Shown: positions 10,400 to 20,249, counted from the first letter of the stretch. The stretch: DNA of 64,000 bases from CBDEFX01 sp965237635 (GCA_965237635.1 CBDEFX010000002.1:2426924-2490923); one strand, 5' to 3'. Numbers and translations: made by a program. Notes: a model not told the origin generated them from the sequence alone.

Positions 10400-10807
10400 T
10401 CAGCTGCCGCGTCTGCACATGCGGCAGCCCGTTACGCCCATCACGATGGGCATGAGGGTGTCGATGACGGCCCAAAATTGTCCGTCGGCCTCGTTGTTGG
10501 GAGACAGAGAGCTAAACCAGTTCCAGAAGAACAGGATGAACACAGCAACTGCCCCGTAGAAAACCGCGTTCGCTTCCAGGTAGCGTTTCAGGTCCGCCGA
10601 ACCGTCGCCATCGACACGGCGCTTTTCCACGTAGCTGGCGGCCAAAGCAATCACCATACCCACCGCCATGAACCAGTTGAGTATCTCCCACACCGTGAAT
10701 GGCTCGTCTCCGCCGGGGTGGTACAGGGGAGTAACGATAAAGTTTACGGCAACCACAGCCGCAAGCAACACAAGGTAAGCCGCTGCCGCACGAATCAGGA
10801 TGGACAT
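10400..10807 (-). CDS. Small integral membrane protein
   Basis: 135 aa with about four membrane segments (residues ~5-27, 40-60, 85-105, 112-130). Opens MSILIRAAAAYLVLLAAVVA; a charged cytoplasmic loop (EKRRVDGDGSADLKRYLEA) separates the second and third segments. RBS GAGGA lies just upstream of the ATG. It begins 41 bp after the stop of the large PQQ/SBP lipoprotein and is probably co-transcribed with it. Family unknown. Confidence 0.7.
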   Translation of the reverse strand: MSILIRAAAAYLVLLAAVVAVNFIVTPLYHPGGDEPFTVWEILNWFMAVGMVIALAASYVEKRRVDGDGSADLKRYLEANAVFYGAVAVFILFFWNWFSSLSPNNEADGQFWAVIDTLMPIVMGVTGCRMCRRGS

Positions 10808-10848
10808 GCTTTCCTCCTCGACTCAAACTGAGGCTCTCCTCATTAGCC

Positions 10849-13800
10849 TTAGCGCCGCCATTCGGCGATATTCCACATCTCGCTGTCCCAGCCGTTGATC
10901 CAAACGCCCTGCAGGGTGTTCAGGTGTGCGGAAACGAAGCCCCGGTTCACCAATGGAATCCCGTAATAGTCCTGCACGTCCATGTCGTGCAGCTGCTTTA
11001 CCAGCGCCTCCCGCTCCAGGCCGATTTGGGTTTGCTCCAGCTGGGCGTAGAGTCTGTCGTACTCCGGATTGCACGAGCGGGCAATGTTCCCCAAGGCCCA
11101 GTTATTGCCCTTGGTCGGGATGTGCTTGCAGAGGGGGCCGGATAGGGACTGCTGCGGGTCTATGCCGGAACCGGAAGCGTACATCTGCACGTCGGCGAAG
11201 AACCTGCGATACGACGCTTCCTTGTCAGCCACGGGATCGCCGCCGAAAAAGACGCTGGCATCGTGCTGTACCAGCTCCGTCTCGATGCCTATCTGACGCC
11301 ACCAACCGCGAACGAGGGCCTGCGTGTCCTGTCGAATAGCATTGACCGAGGTCTGGTAAGTGATCCGCAGGGGCACTCCGTTGTATTCACGGACGCCGTC
11401 GCCGTCGGTGTCGAGGACACCGTTATCGTCCAGCAACCTGTTGGCGCCCTCGATGTCCTGGAGCAGGCACCCGTCGTTGGCCGTAGAAACATAAATGGGC
11501 GGGCCGGTCAACAGATTGCAGGTGGGCTCCGCGGCGAAGCCGTAGAGGTCCTCCGCTATGCGGCCCCGGTCTATGGCCAGCGACATGGCCTGGCGAATGG
11601 GCTTGAAGGTCAGGAAGGGGTGGGGGTTTTGTCCATCCAGATACTCGGAGCGATTGTCGCCCAAAGCCGGGTCGGGATTGGTCTGGTTGACGACGATACG
11701 CTCCACCAGGCTGGTGAAGGCGACGACCACTGCGCCCAGTCCAGCCGCTTCCATCCGAGTAAGAATCTCCGGCTCCACTTGTGTGTTCCAGGCGTAGTCG
11801 GCTTCGCCCCTTTCCATCACGGCGCGGGCCGCCGAAATCGCATCGCCGCCGCCCTTGAGGACTACCCTGTCGAAATAGGGCGCCGGGCCCCGGTAGAAGG
11901 GGTTGCGATCGTAGACGGCCCCTTCGTTGGTCTTGAAACCGGTGATGCGGTAGGGGCCGGTGCCCAGCGGGGCGGTGTTCTGCGCCTCGCAGGTCGTGGC
12001 GGCCGCGCCGATGCAGTCGGCAAACTGCGCGCGGCTGATGATGGGCGTTCCGGCGCCAACGAAGGCCCGGTACGGGTAGGGTGTGTGCGCGTCGAAGGCG
12101 ATTCGGACGGTGAGATTGTCGAGGGCCAGCACGGAGGCGATGCCGTCAAACGAGCTCTCGGCCGTGCATCCCGTATCTTCATCCACGCAATAGAGCCACG
12201 TGAAGACAACATCCTCGGCCGTCATGTCGCTGCCATCCGACCACTTCAGGCCCTCCTTCAGCTTCCAGGTAATCGACATCAGGTCCTGGGAAAAGCCTCC
12301 GTTCTCGATTGTAGGGATTTGGGCGGCCAGCGCTGGCACGAGGTTGCCGTCCGGGTCGTATTTAGCCAGAGGCTCCAACGCGATTGCTCCGGCATCCAAG
12401 TCTTTAGTGCCACCCGACAGGTAGGGTCCAGGCAGAGTTGGAGCCTGCCAATAGAGGATTGTCAGAACTTCCCCCTCTGTTGTGGTTCCTAATGGAGCGA
12501 TGAAGGCGTAGACGCCGCCGTCCAGGGAGCCCACGTACAAGACGCCGCCGATAACGGTGTAGGAGGGGATGCCATCGAAATAGCCCTTCTGAAACCTCCA
12601 GATCTCTTCCCCGGTTGCCGCATCCAGCGCCCGTAGGTGTCCATCGCTGGACTCTGCATACAGAACGCCGTCGGCCACCATGGGTGACTGCAAGGCCCAG
12701 GCCATCGACTCCCGGCTCCAGACGAGCCCGCCGGTGGCGGCGTCAAGGGCGTAGAACCGGCCGGATTCGGAACCCACGTACACCATGCCCTCGGCGGTCA
12801 CGGGCGCGGTGTTGATCATCATGCCCGCTTCGTATGACCAGAGGATCTCTCCCGTCGCTGTGTCCAGGGCGTAGATGTGTTCGTCCGGCGAGAAGTAGTA
12901 GACGTTGTCTGAGACTGCGGCCGGGAAGTCCCTCGCGGGCAACCTCTCCGTTCCGTAGCTCCAGATGAGCGCCCCGGTCGCCTCGTCCAGGGCGTGGGCG
13001 GTGTTGAAGGCCGTCAGGTATACAATTCCTCCGATGACTGTGGGTGGGGATTCCACGGGGATCCCGGTATTGAAGCTCCAGACCACCTTTCCGGTTGATG
13101 CGTCCAGGGCATGGAACTCGCCGAATCCGCCCGGCACGTAGACCTTGTCGCCCGCAACCGTAGGAGTGAACTCAGGGGTGAACGGATACGGCCTTTCGGC
13201 AAACCACAGGACTTCTCCGGTCATTGCGTCGAGAGCGTGGACCCTGTGGTCCCCCTCCGCCAGTGCGCCGAGGTAGACCATCCCGCCACTTACGGTAGGG
13301 GAGTACTGCGCCCAGTCGCCGGTGTCGTAACTCCACAGCAACCCCCCGGTCTCGGCATCCAGGGCATACACGTAGTTGTCGTTGGACCCTACATACACCG
13401 CCCCGCCGGCCACGGTTGGGGACGACCTTATGACATCGTTCGTCTCAAAGCGCCACAGCAACTCTCCGGTCTCCGCGTCCAGGGCGTATACGTGGTTGTC
13501 ATCGGAACCAAAGTACACCGCGCCGTCGGCTACGGTCGGCGCATTGACAACCCACTCCCTTGTGGGGTAGCGCCAGAGCAGAGACTCATCCGCTTGCGGT
13601 GGGTCGGGGGGACCGGCATCGCCAGGCAACATCTGTTCGGGAACACAGCTCAGGAGGCCGACCGTAAACTTCAAGGCTGCAGTGGCGGCGGCAGGGCTGA
13701 CGTCCGGCAGGGTACCGGCAACGATATCAGCCACGTCGGCGTCCGCCAGCAACTCTCTCAGGCACCCTTCAGCCTCCTCGGTCAACCCCTCCATCCGCGC

Positions 13801-14319
13801 AACAAGGGCGGAGAGGAATAATCCGGAGGCCGTTTCCGGAGCGAGGCAGCCGAATATAGACGCCTCCCACTGCTGCGTGTCGCCTTCGGGCATAGCACGC
13901 CGTTCCAGCACGGACTCCAGCAGCTCATCACCCAATTCGGTGCGGATGCAGGATTGCTCGGAGGTGGTGAACCTGTCGAACAGCTTCCCCCAGAGCGTGC
14001 CAGCGTCAATGTCGTACTCACGTATCGCGGGGACGCCAACCTGCTCCGGCGTTGGGGTCGGTTCGGGTGTGGGAGTCAGCGTGGGGTCTGGTGTCGGCGT
14101 TGGCACAGGAGTGGATGTTGGCAGAACTGATGTCGGCGTAGGGGTACTGGTGGCCTGTATAGGCCCGGGCGTTTCCGGGGGCAGAACCGTTGGCGTTGTT
14201 GTCGGCCCGTCGCCACATGCCGACAGCAACGCGGCGGCCAGCAAACATAGCAGTCCAACCCATACTATCCGGCATGAGAACCTTCCCAACACACTCTTAA
14301 CGCGCAAAGTGGACGCCAA
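10849..14319 (-). CDS. Lipoprotein fusing a PQQ-type beta-propeller to a family-5 solute-binding domain
   Basis: 1156 aa. TTG start supported by AAGGAGG eight bases upstream. Signal peptide with lipobox LLSACG, then a Thr/Pro linker (~30-90), a helical stretch (~95-235), and about eight or nine PQQ-like blades (~240-635) with the repeated signature YALDAETGELLW. From ~640 it changes to an ABC oligopeptide/nickel-type substrate-binding protein (SBP_bac_5): LTILYWQAPTLPGPYLSGGT, LKEGLKWSDGSDMTAEDVVF, GTGPYRI, QAMSLAIDRGRIAEDLYG, ending in EWRR. Expected outside the membrane, anchored by lipid. No ABC permease or ATPase lies next to it, so the binding half may act as a sensor or depend on a remote transporter. 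Confidence 0.9.
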   Translation of the reverse strand: MASTLRVKSVLGRFSCRIVWVGLLCLLAAALLSACGDGPTTTPTVLPPETPGPIQATSTPTPTSVLPTSTPVPTPTPDPTLTPTPEPTPTPEQVGVPAIREYDIDAGTLWGKLFDRFTTSEQSCIRTELGDELLESVLERRAMPEGDTQQWEASIFGCLAPETASGLFLSALVARMEGLTEEAEGCLRELLADADVADIVAGTLPDVSPAAATAALKFTVGLLSCVPEQMLPGDAGPPDPPQADESLLWRYPTREWVVNAPTVADGAVYFGSDDNHVYALDAETGELLWRFETNDVIRSSPTVAGGAVYVGSNDNYVYALDAETGGLLWSYDTGDWAQYSPTVSGGMVYLGALAEGDHRVHALDAMTGEVLWFAERPYPFTPEFTPTVAGDKVYVPGGFGEFHALDASTGKVVWSFNTGIPVESPPTVIGGIVYLTAFNTAHALDEATGALIWSYGTERLPARDFPAAVSDNVYYFSPDEHIYALDTATGEILWSYEAGMMINTAPVTAEGMVYVGSESGRFYALDAATGGLVWSRESMAWALQSPMVADGVLYAESSDGHLRALDAATGEEIWRFQKGYFDGIPSYTVIGGVLYVGSLDGGVYAFIAPLGTTTEGEVLTILYWQAPTLPGPYLSGGTKDLDAGAIALEPLAKYDPDGNLVPALAAQIPTIENGGFSQDLMSITWKLKEGLKWSDGSDMTAEDVVFTWLYCVDEDTGCTAESSFDGIASVLALDNLTVRIAFDAHTPYPYRAFVGAGTPIISRAQFADCIGAAATTCEAQNTAPLGTGPYRITGFKTNEGAVYDRNPFYRGPAPYFDRVVLKGGGDAISAARAVMERGEADYAWNTQVEPEILTRMEAAGLGAVVVAFTSLVERIVVNQTNPDPALGDNRSEYLDGQNPHPFLTFKPIRQAMSLAIDRGRIAEDLYGFAAEPTCNLLTGPPIYVSTANDGCLLQDIEGANRLLDDNGVLDTDGDGVREYNGVPLRITYQTSVNAIRQDTQALVRGWWRQIGIETELVQHDASVFFGGDPVADKEASYRRFFADVQMYASGSGIDPQQSLSGPLCKHIPTKGNNWALGNIARSCNPEYDRLYAQLEQTQIGLEREALVKQLHDMDVQDYYGIPLVNRGFVSAHLNTLQGVWINGWDSEMWNIAEWRR

Positions 14320-14431
14320 CTGCTTGCCTCCTTCTTAGGTAGGTCCGCGGCCTCCGAGCTCGTCATATGCCACGTGGGGACGGTAGGGCACGCCCCCGCA
14401 GAGTCATCCTGCCACGACGCAGGTTGGCAAA

Positions 14432-16531
14432 TCAGGGCGCGTAGCTGTAGACAACGGGTAGCCCCGCAATGTCGGTGACGCCGGAATCTGTGTGGTGCGC
14501 TATTTGTACGCGGCCGGTGCCGCAGTCGCCGAACTCGTCACAGGAGATGACCCCGATGATACCCCTGAAGCCGGCAACTCCGGCCAGCGCCTCCCGGAGC
14601 CTGGCCCGGTCGATGTACAGCGTATCTCCGTCGCCAACAGCGACCTCGTCGATCGCGCGGAGGAGCATCGTGGCCGCGTCGTAGGCGTGGGCCAGATAGG
14701 CGGATGTGGGCGCCTCGCCGTACTGCTCTCGATAGTCGGCGACGAGCGCATCGCCGCTCTTGCCGGTCGCCTCGTTCGTGTTGCCGCCGAAGCTCGACTC
14801 CGGACCCGGGAAGTAGACGCCCTCCGACTCGGGGATGGCCAGGAACTCGGAGACCAGCAGGGCCGCGCCGCCAATCAGCGTGACGTCCTCAAGCCCAGCG
14901 ATCTGGCCGACCTGCTGGACGATGTGGGCGCCTTCTTCCTGGAAGAGGGGGAAAAAGAGGCCGTCTGGACTGCCAGCCGCAAGTTGGGTGAGGACGGGGA
15001 CCATGTCCGTGTCACCCCTGCTGACAGAGGCGACGGCGACCGAGCCGCCAAGCTCCCCGAACGCGGTGGTGAAGGCGCCGGTCAGGCCGGTGGTGTAGGG
15101 GTCGCCGTCGTGGATGGCCGCCATCCTGCGCAGGCCGAGATCGTTGTAGGCGAACTGCGCGACTGCGCGCGCCTCGTGCAGATCGTTGCTGGAGGTCCGG
15201 TAGTAGCCAGGGTGGTAGTTGGAACCGGCGTTGCCGCGAAGGTCGGAGGTCAGGGAGGGGGCCGTATTGGAGGAAGAGATCATCACCAGGCCGGCCTCGC
15301 TGAGGATCGGCGAGGCGGCTGTGGCGGCGACCGAGCAGGACGTGCCGATGACGCCGACGACTCGTGGGTCGCCGATCACCGCATCGGCGGCGGCACGCCC
15401 GCCTTCATCGGTGCAGAGTGAGTCGAGCCCGGCGCCCATCGAGACACCGTGCCCTTTGATAGGGCCATAGTCCGCCAAGGCCATCGCCACGCCGCGTTGG
15501 CTCGGGGCGCCCAAGTCGCCAAGCCCTATTAGGACGTGCATCGAACGTATCTGGATAGCCTCGCCTCGGGCCACTTCCACCGCTCCCAGATATCCGGACC
15601 CCATCGAGTCATCCGGAAACGTTAAGTACTTCGCAGGCGGTTCTATCTCAAGCGACTCGTTGTAGCCGTGATATCTGATGGTTATGAGATCGCGCGCCTC
15701 ATCGTCCACGCCTTCAACAACAATCCTGATCTCCCTGGTCAGGAAGTCATCGGCGCCCACAACCCTGATAAGGTTGCCGCCTAGGAGCCCGAGTCCCTCC
15801 ATCCCGCTTTCCTGACCGGTCTGATCAGAGACAAGCAGGTAGCCTCTGGTCCCATCGTCAAGGTCTATGGATTCGTTCAGAGTCGCGCTAGCGTCGTTCG
15901 GCAGGTGAAGTAATCCGACCAGCTGCACGACGCCCAGGAAATCAGAGTCAGGAGGACTCCCCTTGAACCACTGGTTTGATTCAGGGTCCCGGATGTAGCT
16001 GTCCTCTCCTATGACCACCCCGTTCATCTCGATCATCTCACTGTCGGGGTTCAGGGATATCTTGAATCTGAACCTGTCCGGCAGGACAATAGCGCCGCTT
16101 ATCCGTATGGAGCCATCCTCTCCAACGCCTTCCACAGGGAAGATAGCCAGCAGATTGAACTCCCCGTCGAAAGAGAAGTTCTCAACCTGTTGCATGGCCT
16201 GCGCGTTGCATGAAGAGACCGTTGCGGCATCGCCGAGCATGCCGCCGGGCAAGCAATCCGGGGGAAGGTCTATATCGCCTTCGCTCTCGACATCCCGGTC
16301 GATCTTGGACGTGGTGTCCGGTGGGGTCGTTGCCGTGGGAGTTGGCGCGCGTGTGGGCGTCGGCGTAGCCGTGGGCGTAGGGACGACGGTCGGTGTGGAA
16401 GTCGGTTCGGCCGTTGGAGCAGGCTCTGTAACTGTGGGCGGCGGCTGCGTCATTGCGGAGTCGTTGCTGCAACCAACGAGGGCTGCAGCTATCAGAACTA
16501 TCGCGATTACCAGACAGTATTCCTTTTTCAC
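14432..16531 (-). CDS. Lipoprotein: LppX/LprG-like domain plus branched-chain-amino-acid-type ligand-binding domain
   Basis: 699 aa. GTG start with AAGGA upstream; signal peptide and lipobox LVGCS; Thr/Pro/Val linker to ~75. Residues ~95-300 resemble the LppX/LprAFG-like half-barrel (VENFSFDGEFN, RFRFKISLNPD, WFKGSP). From ~310 a type-1 periplasmic-binding fold (Peripla_BP_6, LivK-like): LIGLGDLGAPSQRGVAMALADYG, DPRVVGVIGTSCS, VMISSSNTAPSLT, AYLAHAYDAATMLLRAID. It probably captures an amino-acid-like ligand outside the membrane; no ABC partner genes are adjacent. The same LppX-like module recurs in the RCC1 lipoprotein at 48861-50825. Confidence 0.85.
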   Translation of the reverse strand: MKKEYCLVIAIVLIAAALVGCSNDSAMTQPPPTVTEPAPTAEPTSTPTVVPTPTATPTPTRAPTPTATTPPDTTSKIDRDVESEGDIDLPPDCLPGGMLGDAATVSSCNAQAMQQVENFSFDGEFNLLAIFPVEGVGEDGSIRISGAIVLPDRFRFKISLNPDSEMIEMNGVVIGEDSYIRDPESNQWFKGSPPDSDFLGVVQLVGLLHLPNDASATLNESIDLDDGTRGYLLVSDQTGQESGMEGLGLLGGNLIRVVGADDFLTREIRIVVEGVDDEARDLITIRYHGYNESLEIEPPAKYLTFPDDSMGSGYLGAVEVARGEAIQIRSMHVLIGLGDLGAPSQRGVAMALADYGPIKGHGVSMGAGLDSLCTDEGGRAAADAVIGDPRVVGVIGTSCSVAATAASPILSEAGLVMISSSNTAPSLTSDLRGNAGSNYHPGYYRTSSNDLHEARAVAQFAYNDLGLRRMAAIHDGDPYTTGLTGAFTTAFGELGGSVAVASVSRGDTDMVPVLTQLAAGSPDGLFFPLFQEEGAHIVQQVGQIAGLEDVTLIGGAALLVSEFLAIPESEGVYFPGPESSFGGNTNEATGKSGDALVADYREQYGEAPTSAYLAHAYDAATMLLRAIDEVAVGDGDTLYIDRARLREALAGVAGFRGIIGVISCDEFGDCGTGRVQIAHHTDSGVTDIAGLPVVYSYAP

Positions 16532-17009
16532 GTCAGATCCTTTCGAAACAATTGATCCGTCTCATGTCAAAGCTGATGCGCTTCCGCCACATCAATTTCA
16601 CCATGCCGGTCTGATGAGGCCGTATGGTGACTTTACAGACTTTCACACGGTTTGTCGATGGCAGCGCCCTCACAATGCGTTCCTTATTCGCCGTGGCACG
16701 TCACGCGGGTGGCGGCACGAAGCCGGCCTAGGGTGCGCACCACCTTGAGCACGGTGGCGAATTCCGGGTTGCCGTTGGGAGACTACCAGGTCAGGGATGA
16801 ATCCTCGACAGATGTCTTCCCGGTCGGGCGGCAGGAAGGATGGTAACTGGAACTTTTAGGGATAGGTCGTCTGGGGTTAGCGATCGGCACTCTGCTAACC
16901 GGAGGCCTTGGCGCCATCACTTCCAGCCGCCTCCAGGCCCACTGACTTGCCCCCAATAGTTGTCCCACAAATCATGAGACACTGATAGCGCTTGCATTCG
17001 TCCAGTAGA
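16532..17009. other. Intergenic, with a possible antitoxin remnant
   Basis: No intact gene. On the minus strand at about 16690-16770 the frame reads NGNPEFATVLKVVRTLG, a pattern common at the C-terminus of HigA/HTH-type antitoxins, but it is preceded by a stop and runs into unrelated residues. I treat it as a small relic. The rest shows nothing recognisable. Confidence 0.35.
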
Positions 17010-18029
17010 TTAGTGACACTCGGCCTCCTTTTGCTGAGATTGCCACTGGCGAAGGAACTGTTGGGGGGTAAGGTAGCCGAGGGCCTGGTGAGGTCGGACG
17101 GTGTTGTAGATGCGTTCCCAGGCTTGGAGCTCCTGGTTGATGGTGTCCACCCCCAGGGAGAACTCGACGACTTCATAGAACTCCTCCGTGTGGGTGCGCT
17201 GGGCCCGTTCCACAGCGCCGTTTAGCTTATGGGAGCGGGGTGGCAGGGTGAAGCGCAGGGTGAAGAGCAGGATGTCTCGCTGCTGGCACGCCTGCTCGAA
17301 CCCTGCCTGGAACTCGGAGCCTCCGTCCACCTGGATGGCCCTTACTGGGAAGGGCATCCGCGCTTGCAAGGCGTCCAGGAAGCCTGCTGCGAGTGGTGGC
17401 CGTGGCCCGGGTGTGGGCCTCCACCACGTCCCAGCGGGAGACCACGTCCCGGGCAGTGAAGTGCTTGAGCACAATGCCGGGGACAGGTCTCACGTCCAGG
17501 GTGTCCAGCTGGACCAAGTCCCCGGGCTGTTGTACCGGGTAACCCTTGGGCTTGCGCACAGCGTAGGGACGCCGCCATAGCCGCTTGCGAGTGGAGATGC
17601 CATTGCGGGGTGCCTCCTTGAGTACGCCACGGGCCTTCAGGTAGCTCAGGATTCGCCCCACCATAGAGGTGGAGACCTGCCATCCTCGCTCCCGTAGCAG
17701 CACTGCAAGCTTGATTCCCTCGTAAAAACCCGTTTTGAGGAAGTTCCAGAGATTTAGCACATCTGAGCGATACCGTATGTTGGGGTAGTATACGGAACAG
17801 AGACTGTATATTGTACCCAGACGTGGGTACGTTTGTTCTAATTCGACCTACACAGACTTTTTGCGAGAGAATCAAGCTTGTCTTTCCCCCACCTTGGGTA
17901 CTGCTCCCTCAGGTGTAACACTGCTAGAGTCAGCTCCCGAGACCAGGTGGGCTGACGGAGGCGCCTCGGCCTATGGCTCCTCTCTTCCAAGCTCGTGAGA
18001 TCCCTCGGATTGTACCGTGCAGTCGTCAT
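17010..18029 (-). pseudogene. IS481-like transposase (integrase-core DDE), interrupted by MITE
   Basis: Reads from MTTARYNPRDLTSLEERSHR (HTH, arginine-rich) to WGKDKL, where a MITE (17713-17873) interrupts it, then continues AVLLRERGWQVSTSMVGRIL to about 17400; there a frameshift moves the reading to the frame ending at 17010. Catalytic residues: LVQLDTLDV (first Asp), IQVDGGSEF (second Asp), LNGAVERAQRTH (Glu). C-terminus YNTVRPHQALGYLTPQQFL is typical. Two independent lesions make it inactive. It overlaps the stop of the small CWCGCG gene by four bases. Confidence 0.87.
17713..17873. mobile_element. 161-bp MITE, copy 2 (in IS481-like transposase)
   Basis: Ends GATTCCCTCG (17713) and CGAGAGAATC (17873), inverted orientation relative to copy 1. 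Flanked by an exact AAGCTT duplication at 17707-17712 and 17874-17879. Removing the element and one repeat rejoins KDKL to AVLL in the transposase. Confidence 0.95.
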
Positions 18030-18271
18030 GATGCATCACTCTCTCGTTTGCTCTTGGTACGCCACCTGCCTACTTCGCGTAGGGCGTTCTTGCCCCCCGG
18101 TCCGTATCCGTGACGGACCAGGAAGCCGGACACGCCGCCGTACTCGACGGATATCACCGCAGACTCGGCGGTCTTGTCGTGGCCGGGCAGGAAGAACGAG
18201 CCGATTGCCGTCTCCGCGCCGCAGCCGCACCAGCACTCGCCGGTCGGCAGCAGGCGTTTGGTTGAAGCCAT
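18026..18271 (-). CDS. Small conserved-looking protein with CWCGCG motif
   Basis: About 81 aa from the ATG at 18271 (MASTKRLLPTGECWCGCG), chosen because GGGAG sits eight bases upstream; an ATG at 18277 is too close to it. Four cysteines are not conserved as a classical zinc finger, but ECWCGCGAET followed by SFFLPGHDKTAESAVI and YGGVSGFLVRHGYGPGGKN gives a compact pattern I have seen in short uncharacterised bacterial proteins. Possibly metal-binding; function unknown. An open frame extends upstream to 18469 but lacks coding character. Confidence 0.65.
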   Translation of the reverse strand: MASTKRLLPTGECWCGCGAETAIGSFFLPGHDKTAESAVISVEYGGVSGFLVRHGYGPGGKNALREVGRWRTKSKRESDAS

Positions 18272-18277
18272 TCTCAT

Positions 18278-18557
18278 ATCTCCCGAAACGAGACTATTGG
18301 AATGCCCTTGGACACTGTCCAAGGATACGTTCCTAGGTGCTTCCGAGTCAATGCGGAATGGGGAGTCTGATGCCCCACGTCCCTCCTTATGGCCGTGCTC
18401 AGGGGCGCTACAACCTATCTCCCAGCCCATCGCAGCCGCTCTAACCAGCAACCCTCTTGCCCTCACCACAAGATTGGACTCGACACAATGGCTTGCAAGG
18501 CATTACATGCCCCGGGTTTTCCGTTCACAATGGGATGTTGGGTAACTGCTTACTAAA
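18278..18557. other. Intergenic stretch
   Basis: About 280 bp between the small CWCGCG gene and IS1380 copy C. I see no gene or clear signal beyond the RBS of the former. Confidence 0.5.
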
Positions 18558-20249
18558 CCCGAATCCACCGAAGGAGGGCGTCGGGTTAGCGTCCTGATGC
18601 GGCAAGAAGGCGCTCCTGTGCTTCTGGGATAATGGTTTTGTAGCAAAAAAACGGCCCCGGAAAAGGAGCACCCAATAGATGCTGCCACGCAACCATCCCG
18701 ACCGGATCCAAATCACCTTCGACGACCGCCGCTTGGTGGCCAATGCCGGGCTGCTCCTTCCGGCCACCCTGGCGCGGCACCTCGGCCTGCCCGAACTCGT
18801 CCGGCAGCGCCTCGACCTGGGCGATGCCCCGGGGCGGGCGAACACGAGCGACAAGATGATGACGCTGGTGGCGTCTGCGCTGGCTGGGGGCGACTGCATT
18901 GACGACGCCGATGTGTTGCGCACCGGGGGGACGGCCTGCACCCTGGGCGGCACGGTCAAGGCGCCATCCACCCTGGGCACCTTCCTGCGCAGCTTCCGGT
19001 GGGGCCACGTCCGTCAACTCGACCGGGTGAGCCGCGAGTTGCTAGCCCGGGCTTGGCAGGCCGGGGCGGGACCCGGCGACGGGCCCCTGACCATTGACCT
19101 GGACTCCACCATCTGCGAGACCTACGGACTGGCCAAGGAGGGCGCCCGCCACCACGGCTATACCGGCAAGCGGGGCTACCACCCGCTGCCGGCCATCGCC
19201 GCCGGCACCGGAGACGTGCTGATGTCCCGGCTGCGCGAGGGCCGGGCCAACACCGCCCGCGGCGCCGCCCACTTCCTGCGGGAGACGGTGGGACGGGTGC
19301 GCTACGCCGGGGCCGACGGACGACTCACGCTACGGGCCGACAGCGGGTTCTACACTCATGGCGTGGTATCCGTCTGCCGCAAGATGGATGTCCGCTTCTC
19401 CATCACCATCCGCCAGCACAAAAGCCTGCACAATCTCATCGAGGCGATACCCGAAGATGCCTGGACGCCGATTCCTTACTGGATGGACGGTGCCGCCGAT
19501 GTGGCCGAGGCGGACGCCGCGCCGGTACGGCTCATCGTCCGGCGGGTGAAGCCGACGCCCGGTTCCCAACTGGCCCTCTTCGCCAAATACAGCTATCATG
19601 GCTTCATCACCGACCGGGACGGGGAGTTGCTCGAACTGGAGGCTGACCATCGCCGCCACGCCGAGATCGAGAATGCCATACGCGACCTCAAGTACGGCGT
19701 CGGGCTGAACCATCTCCCCTCGGGCCGCTTCGCCGCCAACGGCGCCTGGCTGGCCGTCCAGACGATGGCCCACAACCTGGCCCGCTGGACGGCGCGGATC
19801 GGTCTGGGAGAGCGGATAGCCACCACCAAGACCCTCCGGCGGCGGTTCTTCTCCCTGGCCGGACGGCTCACCCGCTCGGCACGCCGGTTGACCCTGCATC
19901 TTCCGGATCGCTGGCCTTGGGCTGAGAAGTTCAGCCGCGCCTTGGCCCGGCTGCGAGCCATTCCACTCCCGGCCTGACGGCACCGTCGGCGACCGACCCA
20001 CCCACCGGACAACCGAAGATCCCCGCAGACTCGTGCCAGCCCGGTCCGAGAGAGTTCCCTGCTGCGTATTCTCTCGCCATCCCGCGCATCGCAACTCCCG
20101 CAGACGGCCATAGGGGCCCCTGTGCGGCGATGAAGACCGTCCGCCGACCTCCCTACCCCAAATGGAACCCAGGCTATTTCCCCTGTAGCTCCCTCACCCC
20201 CCTTCCGCTTTCCTCACGCCGTCCATCGGTGTCCTTCGGTGGATTCGGG
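18558..20249 (+). mobile_element. IS1380-family element, copy C (least damaged)
   Basis: Ends CCCGAATCCACCGAAGGA (18558) and GGATTCGGG (20249), ~1.69 kb, the longest of the three copies. Flanks are CTAAA and TTAAG, so no exact duplication remains, unlike copy B. The 3' tail from 19978 to 20249 is almost base-for-base the same as in copy B. Its right end truncates the GHKL ATPase gene on the opposite strand. Confidence 0.92.
18679..19977 (+). CDS. IS1380-family DDE transposase, copy C
   Basis: 432 aa, one uninterrupted frame from ATG 18679. N-terminal LARHLGLPELVRQRLDLG, DDADVLRTGGTAC, first Asp in LTIDLDSTICETYG, second in TLRADSGFYTHG, Glu in AEIENAIRDLKYG. Compared with copies A and B it lacks nine residues (TTCTPFQAE) after AADVAE, in frame. 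It is the only copy here that might still be active, if the small deletion is tolerated. Confidence 0.9.
   Translation: MLPRNHPDRIQITFDDRRLVANAGLLLPATLARHLGLPELVRQRLDLGDAPGRANTSDKMMTLVASALAGGDCIDDADVLRTGGTACTLGGTVKAPSTLGTFLRSFRWGHVRQLDRVSRELLARAWQAGAGPGDGPLTIDLDSTICETYGLAKEGARHHGYTGKRGYHPLPAIAAGTGDVLMSRLREGRANTARGAAHFLRETVGRVRYAGADGRLTLRADSGFYTHGVVSVCRKMDVRFSITIRQHKSLHNLIEAIPEDAWTPIPYWMDGAADVAEADAAPVRLIVRRVKPTPGSQLALFAKYSYHGFITDRDGELLELEADHRRHAEIENAIRDLKYGVGLNHLPSGRFAANGAWLAVQTMAHNLARWTARIGLGERIATTKTLRRRFFSLAGRLTRSARRLTLHLPDRWPWAEKFSRALARLRAIPLPA

Noticed and set aside
11263..12492. 409-codon plus-strand frame within the PQQ/SBP gene
   Set aside because: Shadow of the strongly coding minus strand; its sequence shows no protein family pattern.
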